This document shows, piece after piece, positions 8,448 to 16,849 of a stretch of DNA of 64,000 nucleotides. Source of the stretch: Streptomyces antimicrobicus. Its GTDB lineage: Bacteria > Actinomycetota > Actinomycetes > Streptomycetales > Streptomycetaceae. Where the stretch lies: NCBI RefSeq assembly GCF_020532625.1, contig NZ_JAJAUY010000003.1, positions 1 to 64,000 of the forward strand. Reading direction: 5' to 3'. Numbering within the stretch: the stretch's first letter is position 1; each line of letters begins with the position of its first letter. A program made the translations under genes and the position numbers. The notes under the pieces were generated by a model. The model ran no database searches. It worked only from the letters and a program-made list of their open reading frames with translations, and was not told where the DNA came from.

Positions 8448-8891
8448 TTACGACACCTTCAGGAGGGCGTCCTCGCGCCACTTGAGCATCTTGTCGAAAC
8501 TCACCACCGCGCCCCGCCCCGGCCGGTTCCGGAAGCGGACGTGGTCGGCGAGCTGCTCGATCAGGCACAGGCCGCGCCCGTGCTCGGCCAGGGACGGCCG
8601 GGGGCGGGACACCGTCGCCGACGGGAAGCCGGGGCCGAAGTCGGTCACCTCGATGCGGCAGCAGTCGCCGTCCAGATACGCCGTGACCCGATAGGCCTCG
8701 GCCTCGTCGGACAGTCCGGCGACCCCGCCGTGCTCGACGGCGTTGGCGCAGGCCTCGCTGAGGGCCACCGAGAGGTCGTAGGAGATGTCCGGGTCCACCC
8801 CCGCGGTCTCCATCGCCCCCAGCAGCAGCCGCCGGGCGAGCGGCACGCTCGCGGCTTCGCGCCTCAAGTGGAGAGACCACCAGATGCTCAT
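8448..8891 (-). CDS. ATP-binding protein, GHKL anti-sigma-factor-like
   Basis: A 147-residue RsbW-like ATPase, the second of the window. It has the N-box DLSVALSEACANAVEHGG, the G1 motif VTDFGPGFP and the G2 motif EHGRGLCLIEQL, with a C-terminal strand AVVSFDKML. The N-terminus MSIWWSLHLRREAASVPLARRLLLGAMETAGV is typical of a Streptomyces subfamily. The ATG at 8891 agrees with that N-terminus; the upstream AGGTAG is a weak ribosome-binding site. Its sigma or anti-anti-sigma partner is not encoded nearby. It converges on the aminopeptidase P gene and is divergent from the copper operon. Confidence 0.87.
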   Translation of the reverse strand: MSIWWSLHLRREAASVPLARRLLLGAMETAGVDPDISYDLSVALSEACANAVEHGGVAGLSDEAEAYRVTAYLDGDCCRIEVTDFGPGFPSATVSRPRPSLAEHGRGLCLIEQLADHVRFRNRPGRGAVVSFDKMLKWREDALLKVS

Positions 8892-9135
8892 ACCGCTACC
8901 TATTGCCGCCCAAGGCGGGGCGTAAGCCCCTGGGCACCGGCACAGCACTCATTCGGCCGATGCGCACGTGCCGGGGGCGGTGTTATGAGGCATGGCCAGG
9001 GCCTCGTACGGCCCCTCGCGGTCGACCCGGGCGGCCCTGTGAGGGCTGAGCGGGCCCCCGGGTCCAGGGGGACTCAAGGGACCTTCCGGACCTGCCGTAC
9101 GCAACGCGGCGGCGCAGTGCGATGATGGCCCGGCC

Positions 9136-9972
9136 ATGTCTGCCCCCCCAACGACTCACGCCGGAGCCGGTCTCCGGTTCCTGCGGGCCGCGGTGTTCGC
9201 CGCGGTCTGCGTCGTGCTGTCCGGGGTCGGGCACGCGGTGGCCTCCTGCGCCACCGTGCCCTGGTGGGCCCTCGGCCTGGCCTTCCTCGCCGTCCTCGCG
9301 GTCGCGGCGCCGCTGGCCGGCCGCCGGCGCTCGCTGCCCGGCATCGCCGCCGCCCTCGGCGGTGGCCAGCTCGTCCTGCACGCCTTGTTCGGCTTCGGCC
9401 AGCACACCGCGACCTCGGCGGCCGGCTCCCCGGCCGACCCGGCGGTGCAAGGCGGCTCCGACGCCTCGCTCGCGGCGCTCGCCGCGCAGCTCGTCTGCGG
9501 GGGCAACTCCGTACCGCTGAGCCCGGCCGAGGCCCAGCAGATCCTGCGGACCGCCGGCCTCGACCCGGCCGCCCTCGCCGCGCAGAGCGCCCACGCCGCC
9601 CATGGGCACGCCGTACCGCTCGTGCAGGGCGCGACCGAGCCGGCCACCGGCCTGCTCACCGTGCCCATGCTGCTCGGCCACCTGCTGGCCGCGCTGGCGG
9701 CCGGGTGGCTGCTCGGCCGCGGCGACGCGGCCCTGCTCCGCCTGCTGACGCTCTCCCGGCGCTCCGCCGAGGCCGCGCCCGTCCGTGCGCTGCGGACCGC
9801 GTTGGCGCTCGTACGCGCCCTGGCCGCCGGGCTGCCCGGCGCCCCTGCCGGCGGGGCTCCGCGGGTCCGGCGTAGCAGGGACGACGACGCCCCCTCCACG
9901 GGGCGCGACGCGCTCCAGCACACGGTGATCCGGCGCGGGCCGCCCGTGGCGGCGTACGCCCTCGCAGCCTGA
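9136..9972 (+). CDS. Integral membrane protein leading the copper operon
   Basis: A 278-residue protein of unknown function with an N-terminal pair of hydrophobic helices (AAVFAAVCVVLSGVGHAVASC, ALGLAFLAVLAVAAPLAG), a third near 75-90 and a fourth near 175-195, then a basic cytoplasmic tail. Periplasmic loops carry several histidines (FGQHTATSAAG, AQSAHAAHGHAVPL) and two cysteines, which fits metal contact, but no family motif is recognised. It is followed 111 bp later by ycnI and the sco, PCuAC and copCD genes, so a role in copper delivery is inferred from context. The ATG at 9136 has no strong ribosome-binding site. Confidence 0.75.
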   Translation: MSAPPTTHAGAGLRFLRAAVFAAVCVVLSGVGHAVASCATVPWWALGLAFLAVLAVAAPLAGRRRSLPGIAAALGGGQLVLHALFGFGQHTATSAAGSPADPAVQGGSDASLAALAAQLVCGGNSVPLSPAEAQQILRTAGLDPAALAAQSAHAAHGHAVPLVQGATEPATGLLTVPMLLGHLLAALAAGWLLGRGDAALLRLLTLSRRSAEAAPVRALRTALALVRALAAGLPGAPAGGAPRVRRSRDDDAPSTGRDALQHTVIRRGPPVAAYALAA

Positions 9973-10083
9973 CGCGGCACCCCCACTCCCCGGGACGAAC
10001 GACGGGAGCACCGGTGCCGCGGCCTCCGTGCGCGCCCGTGCCCGGAGTTCTCGTCACCCCTCATCCCGTGGAGTGTTTCCGCC

Positions 10084-10809
10084 ATGAAGACCTCTCGCGT
10101 CTCCTTCGCCGCGGCCCTGGCCGCCGGCACCGTCCTGGCCCTGTCCGGCACCGCTTTCGCGCACGTCAGCGTGCAGCCCGGCGAGGCCACCAAGGGCGGC
10201 TACGCGACGATCAACTTCAAGGTCCCCAACGAGCGCGACGCCGCCTCGACCGTGAAGCTGGAGGTCAACTTCCCCGTCGACAAGCCGCTGACCTCGGTGA
10301 TGCCCCAGGACGTCCCCGGCTGGACCGTGAGCGTCGAGAAGAGCAAGCTCGACAAGCCGCTCACCGTCCACGGCAAGCAGGTCAACGAGGCCGTCACCAA
10401 GGTGACGTGGAGCGGCGGCAAGATCGAGCCGGGGAAGTTCCAGCAGTTCCCGGTGTCCGTCGGCAAGCTGCCCGAGGACGCCGACCGCATGGTCTTCAAG
10501 GCGATCCAGACGTACGACAACGACGAGGTCGTCCGCTGGATCGAGGAGCCCAAGGAAGGCGCGGCCGAGCCGCAGAACCCGGCCCCGGTGCTGAAGCTGG
10601 CCGCCGCCAAGGGCGACGACCACCACGGCGCGGCCCCCAAGAACGACAGCGCCAAGAACGACGGCGCCAAGAACGCCGACCGCAGTGGCCACGAGCAGGC
10701 CTCCGGCAAGAGCACGGACACCACGGCGCGGGCGCTCGGCATCGCCGGCATCGTCGTCGGCCTCGGCGGCGTCGCGTTCGGGATCGCCTCCCGTCGTCGC
10801 TCCGCCTGA
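10084..10809 (+). CDS. ycnI: YcnI-type copper-binding protein (DUF1775)
   Basis: A 241-residue exported protein. The signal peptide ends at TAFA (residue 26), so the mature protein begins with His27 (HVSVQPGEATKGGYATINFKV), the N-terminal histidine that binds Cu(II) in YcnI proteins. The DUF1775 domain spans about 27-160, a Lys/Asp/His-rich linker follows, and a C-terminal membrane helix (ALGIAGIVVGLGGVAFGIA) ends in RRRSA, anchoring it outside the membrane. GTGGAG lies upstream of the ATG. Position before sco and PCuAC genes supports a role in extracellular copper handling for cytochrome oxidase. Confidence 0.9.
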   Translation: MKTSRVSFAAALAAGTVLALSGTAFAHVSVQPGEATKGGYATINFKVPNERDAASTVKLEVNFPVDKPLTSVMPQDVPGWTVSVEKSKLDKPLTVHGKQVNEAVTKVTWSGGKIEPGKFQQFPVSVGKLPEDADRMVFKAIQTYDNDEVVRWIEEPKEGAAEPQNPAPVLKLAAAKGDDHHGAAPKNDSAKNDGAKNADRSGHEQASGKSTDTTARALGIAGIVVGLGGVAFGIASRRRSA

Positions 10810-10879
10810 CGGCGTGGCCCTCCTCCCACCGAACCGTCCAACAGACCCGATCCACACCCGATCCCAGGGACATCTCTTC

Positions 10880-11527
10880 ATGCGCACCACACGTGTGACG
10901 GTCGCCGCCCTCGCGGCCGTGGCCGCACTCACGCTCTCCGCGTGCGGCGGCGAGCCCGCCCAGAAGCCGGTCGCGGACGTGAACGCGCCGGCCAAGAAGC
11001 AGGCCGGCACCGTCCTCGACCGCCCCTTCGACAAGCCCGACCTCACGCTGACGGACACCACCGGCCGGCCGTGGAACCTGCGCGAGCAGACCAAGGGCAA
11101 GCCGACGCTGATCTACTTCGGCTACACCAACTGCCCCGACGTGTGCCCGCTGACGATGAGCAACATCGCCGTCGCCAAGAAGGCGCTGCCCAAGGCCGAC
11201 CAGGACAACCTCCGGGTCGTCTTCGTCACCACCGACCCCGAACGCGACACTCCCGACTCCCTCGGCACGTGGCTCAAGGCCCAGGACCCGTCCTTCGTCG
11301 GACTGACCGGGGACTTCGCCACGATCCAGGCCGCCGCGCGCAGCCTGGGCATCGGCATCGACCCCGCCAAGAAGGAGGCCGACGGCAAGGTCGTCTCCAT
11401 GCACGGCGCCCAGGTCATCGCGTTCTCGCCCAAGACCGACGAGGGCTACGTCCTCTACGGCGAGAGCACGACCGTCGACGACTACACCAAGGACCTGCCG
11501 AAGATCGCCAAGGGAGAGAACCCGTGA
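10880..11527 (+). CDS. sco: Sco1/SenC copper chaperone lipoprotein
   Basis: A 215-residue lipoprotein (lipobox LSAC, Cys near 21) with a thioredoxin-like Sco fold. The copper-binding Cys pair is seen in YTNCPDVCPLTM (near 84-88) and the third ligand His in VSMHGAQVIAFSP. Sco proteins deliver copper to the CuA centre of cytochrome c oxidase, and in S. lividans Sco is required for oxidase activity and development (recalled literature). The start is the ATG at 10880, preceded by AGGGA. Its stop overlaps the GTG of the PCuAC gene (GTGA, 11524-11527), which implies translational coupling. Confidence 0.93.
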   Translation: MRTTRVTVAALAAVAALTLSACGGEPAQKPVADVNAPAKKQAGTVLDRPFDKPDLTLTDTTGRPWNLREQTKGKPTLIYFGYTNCPDVCPLTMSNIAVAKKALPKADQDNLRVVFVTTDPERDTPDSLGTWLKAQDPSFVGLTGDFATIQAAARSLGIGIDPAKKEADGKVVSMHGAQVIAFSPKTDEGYVLYGESTTVDDYTKDLPKIAKGENP

Positions 11528-12018
11528 ACCACCGCACCACCCGTACCCTCGCCGCCGCCCTCTCCCTGACGGCCGCGCTCGCCATATCCGGCTGTTCCTC
11601 GGACTCCTCCGACGACAGTGGCTCCGACGCCGCCGGCGCCGCCAAGCCCGCCATGACCGTCAGCGGCGCCTTCATGCCGGAGCCCGTCAACGACAAGATG
11701 GCCGGCGGCTTCATGGTCATCAAGAACGGCTCCGCGACCGCGGACAAGCTCACCGGGGTCACCAGCCCGCTCTCCGACGACGTCCAGATCCACGAGACCA
11801 AGGACCAGAAGATGCAGCAGGTCCCGTCCATGGACGTGCCTGCCAACGGCGAGCTGAAGCTGGAACGCGGTGGCAACCACGTCATGTTCATGGGCCTGAA
11901 GAGCCAGCCCAAGGTCGGCGAGAAGATCACCGTCGAGCTGCGCTTCGAGAAGGCCGACCCGGTCAAGGTCGAGCTGGACGTGAAGGAACGGACCTACAAG
12001 CCGCACGACGCCCACTGA
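11524..12018 (+). CDS. ecuC: PCu(A)C copper chaperone lipoprotein (ECuC type)
   Basis: A 164-residue lipoprotein (lipobox ISGC, Cys near 24) with the PCu(A)C fold. The Cu(I) motif H-(x)n-M-(x)n-H-x-M is visible as HETKDQKMQQVPSMDVP followed by GGNHVMFMGL. In S. lividans the homologue ECuC passes Cu(I) to Sco (recalled literature). The C-terminal tail ends in HDAH, a possible extra copper site. The GTG start overlaps the sco stop by 4 bp and AAGGGAGA precedes it. A Ser/Asp-rich linker (about 25-40) separates the lipid anchor from the domain. Confidence 0.92.
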   Translation: MNHRTTRTLAAALSLTAALAISGCSSDSSDDSGSDAAGAAKPAMTVSGAFMPEPVNDKMAGGFMVIKNGSATADKLTGVTSPLSDDVQIHETKDQKMQQVPSMDVPANGELKLERGGNHVMFMGLKSQPKVGEKITVELRFEKADPVKVELDVKERTYKPHDAH

Positions 12019-12040
12019 CGGACCGAGGGACTGACACGCC

Positions 12041-14071
12041 ATGACGGCCACCGCCCCCGCCCTCTCCACGGCCCGCACCCGCCCGGCAGCCCTGCTGCCG
12101 CGGCTGGTGCTGGTCCTCGCGACCCTGCTGGCAAGCCTGTTCACCGCGGCCGCACCGGCCACGGCGCACGCCGCGCTGACTGCGAGCGACCCCAAGGACG
12201 GGGCGGTGGTCGCCACGGCCCCCGCCCAGGTCAGCCTGTCCTTCTCGGAGCAGGTCGCCATGGGCGACGACTCCATCCGCGTCATGGACCCGCGGGGCAA
12301 GCGGGTCGACACCGGAGAGCTGCGCGACATGTGCAGCGGCTCCACCGTCCGGTACGGCACCGCCTTGCACACCGGCCTGCCCAACGGCACGTACACCGTC
12401 GCCTGGCAGGCCGTCTCCGCCGACAGCCATCCGATCTCCGGCGCCTTCACCTTCTCCATCGGCGCGCCTTCGGCCACCAACGTCACGCTGCCCACCCGGA
12501 AGGCGGGCGGCGGCCCGGTCGGCCTCGCCTACGAGGTCGCCCGCTACGCCGCGTACGCCGGCTTCGCCGTCCTGGTCGGCGGCTGCGCCTTCCTGCTCGT
12601 GTGCTGGCGGCGCGGTGCGGCCGAACGCCCCGTGCAGAAGCTCGTCGTGCGGGCCTGGGTCACCCTGACCGCCGCCACCTTGGCGATGCTGGTGCTGAGG
12701 GCCCCGTACACCGGCTCCGGAAAGTTCGCCGACGCCTTCGACCTGACCGCGCTCAAGGCGGTGCTGGAGACCAAGACCGGTGCCTCGCTGGTCTCCCGGC
12801 TGCTCCTGCTGGGCGCGAGCGCCCTCTTCCTCGCGGTCCTGTTCGGCATCTACGCCCGACGGCAGGCGGCGGAGAGCGGCGGCAGCGGCGAGGAGTCCGC
12901 CGCCGAGGCCGACGCCCGGGCCAAGGACACCGCCGACCTGACCTTCGGACTCGCTGTGGGCGGGACCGTCGTGGCCGGTGGGATCGCCGCCACGTGGGCG
13001 CTGTCCGAGCACGCCTCCACCGGCATCCAGCCGGGCGTCGCGATGCCCGTCGACATCCTGCACCTGCTGGCCGTCGCCGCCTGGTTCGGCGGACTGGCCA
13101 CCCTGCTCGTGGCCCTTTACGCCGTACCCGGCATCGACCGCACGGCCGTGCGGCGGTTCTCCCGGCTCGCGTTCGGCAGCGTGCTGGTGCTCACCGCCAC
13201 CGGGCTGTACCAGTCCTGGCGTCAGGTTGGCAGCTGGTCCGCCCTCACCGGGACCGAGTACGGCCGACTGCTGATGGTCAAGGTCGGCCTGGTCGCCGTC
13301 CTCGTCGGCCTCGCCGCTGTCTCCCGCCGGTGGACCGGCCGCCTGGCGCAGTCACCGGTCGGCGGCGATGTTTCACGTGAAACGGGCGGGGCGGAGACCG
13401 TGGAGGGGGCGAGCGAAGGGACCGCCGGGGCAGCGCAGTCGGCCGACTCGCCGGAGGGCGGCGCCCAGGTGCCCGCCGTCACCGTCCCGGTGGATCCGGT
13501 ACGGGCAGCCCAGCTGGCCCGTCAGCAGGCCGCCCGCGCCACCGCCCAGGCCCGCAAGCGGCGCGAGGCCGACCCCGAGCGGGCCGGACTGCGCCGCTCC
13601 GTCCTCGCCGAGGCCGCGGTCGCCGTGGTCCTGCTCGCCGTCACCACCGCGCTGACCAGCACCGAGCCCGGCCGGGCCGCGGAGCAGGAGGCGGGGCGCG
13701 GCACCGCCGGTAGCACGGCCGTACCCGACCGGGCGGTGAAGGTCACCCTCCCGTTCGACGCCGGCGGCCAGAACGGCAAGGGCACGGTCCGGCTGGAGCT
13801 CGACCCGGGCCGGATCGGCGCCAACACCCTCCACCTGTGGGTGGACACGCCCGGGGGCACGCCCCTGGACGCCCCGGAGGTGAAGGTCGCCTTCACCCTG
13901 CCCGCCAAGGAGATCGGGCCGCTCCCCCTCGTGCCCGAACGCGCCGCCGCCGGCCATTGGACCGCCACCGGCGTCCAACTGCCGCTTGCGGGCGAGTGGC
14001 GCATCGACGTGACCGTCCGCACGTCGGACATCGACCAGACGACCGTCCAGAAGAACGTGAAGATCGGCTGA
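12041..14071 (+). CDS. CopC-CopD fusion copper resistance/import protein with C-terminal YtkA-like domain
   Basis: A 676-residue protein with three parts. After a signal peptide ending ATA, the mature CopC domain starts HAALTASDPKDG (His ligand) and includes DSHPISGAFTF. The CopD membrane domain (about 160-455) has eight or so helices including HLLAVAAWFGGLATLL. A charged linker of about 80 residues follows, then an anchored C-terminal domain (VKVTLPFDAGGQNGKGTVRLELDP) like FixH/YtkA domains. CopC-CopD pairs take up copper across the membrane. The start has GAGGGA at 12024-12029. A parS site lies inside the linker-coding part at 13370-13383. Confidence 0.88.
   Translation: MTATAPALSTARTRPAALLPRLVLVLATLLASLFTAAAPATAHAALTASDPKDGAVVATAPAQVSLSFSEQVAMGDDSIRVMDPRGKRVDTGELRDMCSGSTVRYGTALHTGLPNGTYTVAWQAVSADSHPISGAFTFSIGAPSATNVTLPTRKAGGGPVGLAYEVARYAAYAGFAVLVGGCAFLLVCWRRGAAERPVQKLVVRAWVTLTAATLAMLVLRAPYTGSGKFADAFDLTALKAVLETKTGASLVSRLLLLGASALFLAVLFGIYARRQAAESGGSGEESAAEADARAKDTADLTFGLAVGGTVVAGGIAATWALSEHASTGIQPGVAMPVDILHLLAVAAWFGGLATLLVALYAVPGIDRTAVRRFSRLAFGSVLVLTATGLYQSWRQVGSWSALTGTEYGRLLMVKVGLVAVLVGLAAVSRRWTGRLAQSPVGGDVSRETGGAETVEGASEGTAGAAQSADSPEGGAQVPAVTVPVDPVRAAQLARQQAARATAQARKRREADPERAGLRRSVLAEAAVAVVLLAVTTALTSTEPGRAAEQEAGRGTAGSTAVPDRAVKVTLPFDAGGQNGKGTVRLELDPGRIGANTLHLWVDTPGGTPLDAPEVKVAFTLPAKEIGPLPLVPERAAAGHWTATGVQLPLAGEWRIDVTVRTSDIDQTTVQKNVKIG
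13370..13383. other. parS: parS (ParB-binding) site inside copCD
   Basis: An exact GTTTCACGTGAAAC palindrome, the Streptomyces parS consensus, lies within the CopC-CopD coding sequence and encodes V-S-R-E-T in the linker between membrane domain and C-terminal domain. ParB nucleates at these sites, which cluster around oriC and organise chromosome segregation during sporulation. It is one of three exact copies here (others at 21439 and 44098). Confidence 0.93.
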
Positions 14072-14076
14072 CCAGC

Positions 14077-15357
14077 GTGACCGAGAGCACCCCTGACATC
14101 GAAATCTCCCGACGCCGCCTGCTGGGCACGGTCGGCGCCGCGGGCGCCGCGGGACTGGCCCTGGGCGCCACCGGCGGCGCCCTGGCCCATTCCGCCCTCA
14201 CCGGCGAGACGGCCACCACCGGTGCCGCGGGCTCCGCGGGCGCCCTGAGCTCGCTCGGCAGCACCCAGGTGGCCTTCCACGGCGACCGCCAGGCCGGCAT
14301 CACCACACCGATGCAGTCCAAGGGACACCTCGTCGCCTTCGACCTGGCGCCCGGCGCCGGCCGGGCGGAGGCCGTCGCCCTGATGCGCCGCTGGTCGGAG
14401 ACGGCGCGCCGGCTGATGGCCGGGGAGACCGCGCCGACGGCCGACACCGGTATCGCCCTCGACGCCGGCCCGAGCTCGCTGACCGTCACCTTCGGCTTCG
14501 GTCACTCCTTCTTCGACCGCACCGGCCTGACCGCCCGCCGCCCGGTGGCCCTGGACCCGCTGCCCGAGTTCTCCGGCGACCGGCTCGATCCCCGGCGCAG
14601 CAACGGCGACCTGTGGATCCAGATCGGTGCCGACGACGCGCTGGTGGCCTTCCACGCCCTGCGCGCCCTGCAGAAGGACGCCGGAGAGGCGGCCCGGGTC
14701 CGCTGGCAGATGAACGGCTTCAACCGCTCCCCCGGCGCCACCGCCGAGCCGATGACCGCGCGCAACCTCATGGGCCAGGTCGACGGGACCGGTAACCCGA
14801 AGCCGTCCGACCCCGACTTCGACAAGCGGATCTTCGTGCCCGGCAGCGGCCCCGGTCCCGCCGAGCACGCCTGGATGGCCGGGGGCTCGTACGCCGTCGT
14901 CCGGCGCATCCGGATGCTGCTCGACGACTGGGACAAGCAGTCGCCGCAGAAGCAGGAGCAGGTCATCGGCCGCCGCAAGGCCGACGGGGCGCCGCTGACG
15001 GGCGGTACGGAGACCACGAAGCTGGACCTCGACCGGCTCGGGCCCGACGGCAGGCAGGTGATCCCGGCCAACGCGCACGCGCGGATCTCCGCGCCCGAGC
15101 AGAACGGCGGGGCCGCCATGCTGCGGCGGCCGTTCTCCTACCACGACGGGTTCGGTGAGGACGGCTCGCCGGACGCGGGCCTGCTCTTCATCTGCTGGCA
15201 GGCCGATCCGCTGCGCGGTTTCGTGCCTGTCCAGCGCAAGCTGGACCGGGGGGACGCCCTGTCGGAGTTCATCCGGCACGAGGCCAGCGGCCTGTACGCC
15301 GTGCCTCCGGGCCCGCGTCCCGGCGAGTACGTCGGAGCACACCTGCTCGAAGGATGA
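14077..15357 (+). CDS. dtpA: Tat-exported DyP-type haem peroxidase (DtpA type)
   Basis: A 426-residue secreted peroxidase. The twin-arginine signal SRRRLLGTVGAAGAAGLALGA is at the N-terminus. DyP signatures are GQVDGTGN (the GxxDG motif, catalytic Asp near 236), PANAHARI (proximal haem His near 334) and the late arginine in LRRPFSYHDG. In S. lividans DtpA is Tat-exported and needed for maturation of the copper oxidase GlxA (recalled literature), which fits this copper operon. The GTG at 14077 is 5 bp after the copCD stop, so the genes are co-transcribed. The region encoding residues 38-60 is Gly/Ala-rich. Confidence 0.92.
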   Translation: MTESTPDIEISRRRLLGTVGAAGAAGLALGATGGALAHSALTGETATTGAAGSAGALSSLGSTQVAFHGDRQAGITTPMQSKGHLVAFDLAPGAGRAEAVALMRRWSETARRLMAGETAPTADTGIALDAGPSSLTVTFGFGHSFFDRTGLTARRPVALDPLPEFSGDRLDPRRSNGDLWIQIGADDALVAFHALRALQKDAGEAARVRWQMNGFNRSPGATAEPMTARNLMGQVDGTGNPKPSDPDFDKRIFVPGSGPGPAEHAWMAGGSYAVVRRIRMLLDDWDKQSPQKQEQVIGRRKADGAPLTGGTETTKLDLDRLGPDGRQVIPANAHARISAPEQNGGAAMLRRPFSYHDGFGEDGSPDAGLLFICWQADPLRGFVPVQRKLDRGDALSEFIRHEASGLYAVPPGPRPGEYVGAHLLEG

Positions 15358-15387
15358 ACAACGCCGCGAAGCGGCACCTCACGGCAT

Positions 15388-15393
15388 TAGGCT
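15388..15393 (+). promoter_or_regulatory. -10 box of pheA, probable leaderless promoter
   Basis: TAGGCT lies 6 bases before the pheA ATG at 15400, so transcription should begin at or beside the A of the start codon. No ribosome-binding site precedes the ATG, which fits leaderless translation. No convincing -35 box is seen. Confidence 0.5.
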
Positions 15394-15399
15394 GACCGC

Positions 15400-16335
15400 A
15401 TGTCGGCCACTCGTTTCACCTATCTCGGTCCCGAGGGCACCTTCACCGAAGCCGCCCTGCGCACCCTGCCGGAAGCCGCGACCCGGGAGCTCGTCCCGAT
15501 GGTGTCGGTGCCGGCCGCCCTGGACGCCGTACGCAACGGTGAGGCCGCGGCCGCGCTGGTGCCGATCGAGAACTCGGTGGAGGGCGGGGTCACCGCGACC
15601 CTGGACGAGCTGGCCTCGGGCGAGCCGCTGATGATCTACCGCGAGGTGCTGCTGCCGATCGCGTTCGCGCTGCTGGTGCGGCCCGGCACCGCGCTGTCGG
15701 ACGTCAAGACGGTCACCGGGCACCCCGTCGCCCAGCCGCAGGTGCGCAACTGGCTGCGCGACCAGCTGCCCGACGCCGTGTGGGAGTCGGCCGCCTCCAA
15801 CGCCGACGGTGCCCGGCTGGTGCAGGAGGGCCGCTTCGACGCCGCCTTCGCGGGTGAGTTCGCCGCCGCCACCTACGGGCTGGTGCCGCTGGTCACCGAC
15901 ATCCACGACGCGGAGAACGCCGAGACCCGCTTCGTGCTGGTCGGCCGACCCGCCCGGCCCGCCGCGCCCACCGGCGCCGACAAGACCTCCGTGGTCGCCT
16001 GGCTCGGCGACGACCACCCCGGTGCGCTGCTGGAGCTGCTCCAGGAGTTCGCCATCCGCGGGGTCAACCTGATGCTGATCCAGTCCCGGCCGACCGGGGC
16101 GGGCATCGGCAACTACTGCTTCGCGATCGACGCCGAGGGGCACATCTCCGACCGCCGGGTGGGCGAGGCCCTGATGGGTCTGAAGCGCACCTGCCCGCAG
16201 GTCCGCTTCCTCGGCTCGTACCCGAGGGCGGGGGTCACGGCCAGTGACGTCCGGGCGGCCCGGGCGGGCACCTCGGACGGCGACTTCACAGCGGCCTCCG
16301 ACTGGCTGACGCGCTGCCTCGACGGCCGGGGCTGA
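15400..16335 (+). CDS. pheA: Prephenate dehydratase
   Basis: A 311-residue monofunctional enzyme converting prephenate to phenylpyruvate in phenylalanine synthesis. The N-terminal catalytic domain starts RFTYLGPEGTFTEAAL and includes PIENSVEGGVTATLDEL and NAETRFVLVGRP (the TRF catalytic motif). The C-terminal ACT domain (about 195-280), with GALLELLQEFAIRGVNL and LIQSRP, is the phenylalanine-sensing part. No chorismate mutase domain is fused, as usual in actinobacteria. A TAGGCT box 6 bases upstream implies a leaderless mRNA. serS follows after a DnaA-box region. Confidence 0.95.
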   Translation: MSATRFTYLGPEGTFTEAALRTLPEAATRELVPMVSVPAALDAVRNGEAAAALVPIENSVEGGVTATLDELASGEPLMIYREVLLPIAFALLVRPGTALSDVKTVTGHPVAQPQVRNWLRDQLPDAVWESAASNADGARLVQEGRFDAAFAGEFAAATYGLVPLVTDIHDAENAETRFVLVGRPARPAAPTGADKTSVVAWLGDDHPGALLELLQEFAIRGVNLMLIQSRPTGAGIGNYCFAIDAEGHISDRRVGEALMGLKRTCPQVRFLGSYPRAGVTASDVRAARAGTSDGDFTAASDWLTRCLDGRG

Positions 16336-16849
16336 CCCCTCGCAGTTGTCCACAAAGTTATCCACAGGCCCGGGAGGAGACCTGTGGACTAGTCGACACT
16401 TCCACGCGGCAAGGTCGACATATCGGTCGATGTCTCAGGTTTCGCAAGAGTGAGCGGCAGGTGAACGGCGTCATCGCCACACCGAGGATCAACTCTTTGG
16501 GGCGAGGCTTTCCCACCCGAATGAGTGTGTGGGGCGGGTTTGAACCATGAATCGGTACGCTCGTCGCGCGATCAGGAATGATCGCTTTTCGTGTCCACAG
16601 CGACGGCTCACAGCCTGTGGATAAGGAAGGTCGCCGACCCCATTCCTGTGGACAAGCCACTGGTCACGGCAGCCCCCTCCGGTCCGGACGGTCCCCTTTC
16701 CGGGGAATCGACCACCTTTTATTGACCGGCGGAGAACATCCTGATCCGGCCAGGCGTGAACACTTTTACATTCATGGCAATTAGGACATAGCGACACGCA
16801 GCGTGATATCGGTGTGATCCACGGAAGCCCCTGCCGGTAGCCTGGAGGG
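16336..16849. other. pheA-serS intergenic region with DnaA-box cluster
   Basis: In 514 bp without a gene, six DnaA-box-like 9-mers lie in two groups. TTGTCCACA is at 16346-16354 and, on the minus strand, at 16647-16655. TTATCCACA is at 16358-16366 and, on the minus strand, at 16616-16624. Relaxed boxes are at 16383-16391 (minus, TAGTCCACA) and 16591-16599 (GTGTCCACA). Boxes 2 and 3 form an inverted pair CCACAGG-N12-CCTGTGG, as do the two boxes around 16600-16620. An AT-rich patch follows at 16761-16790 before serS. This resembles the high-affinity D78 cluster that limits replication initiation in S. coelicolor (recalled literature; exact location not verified). Confidence 0.75.
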
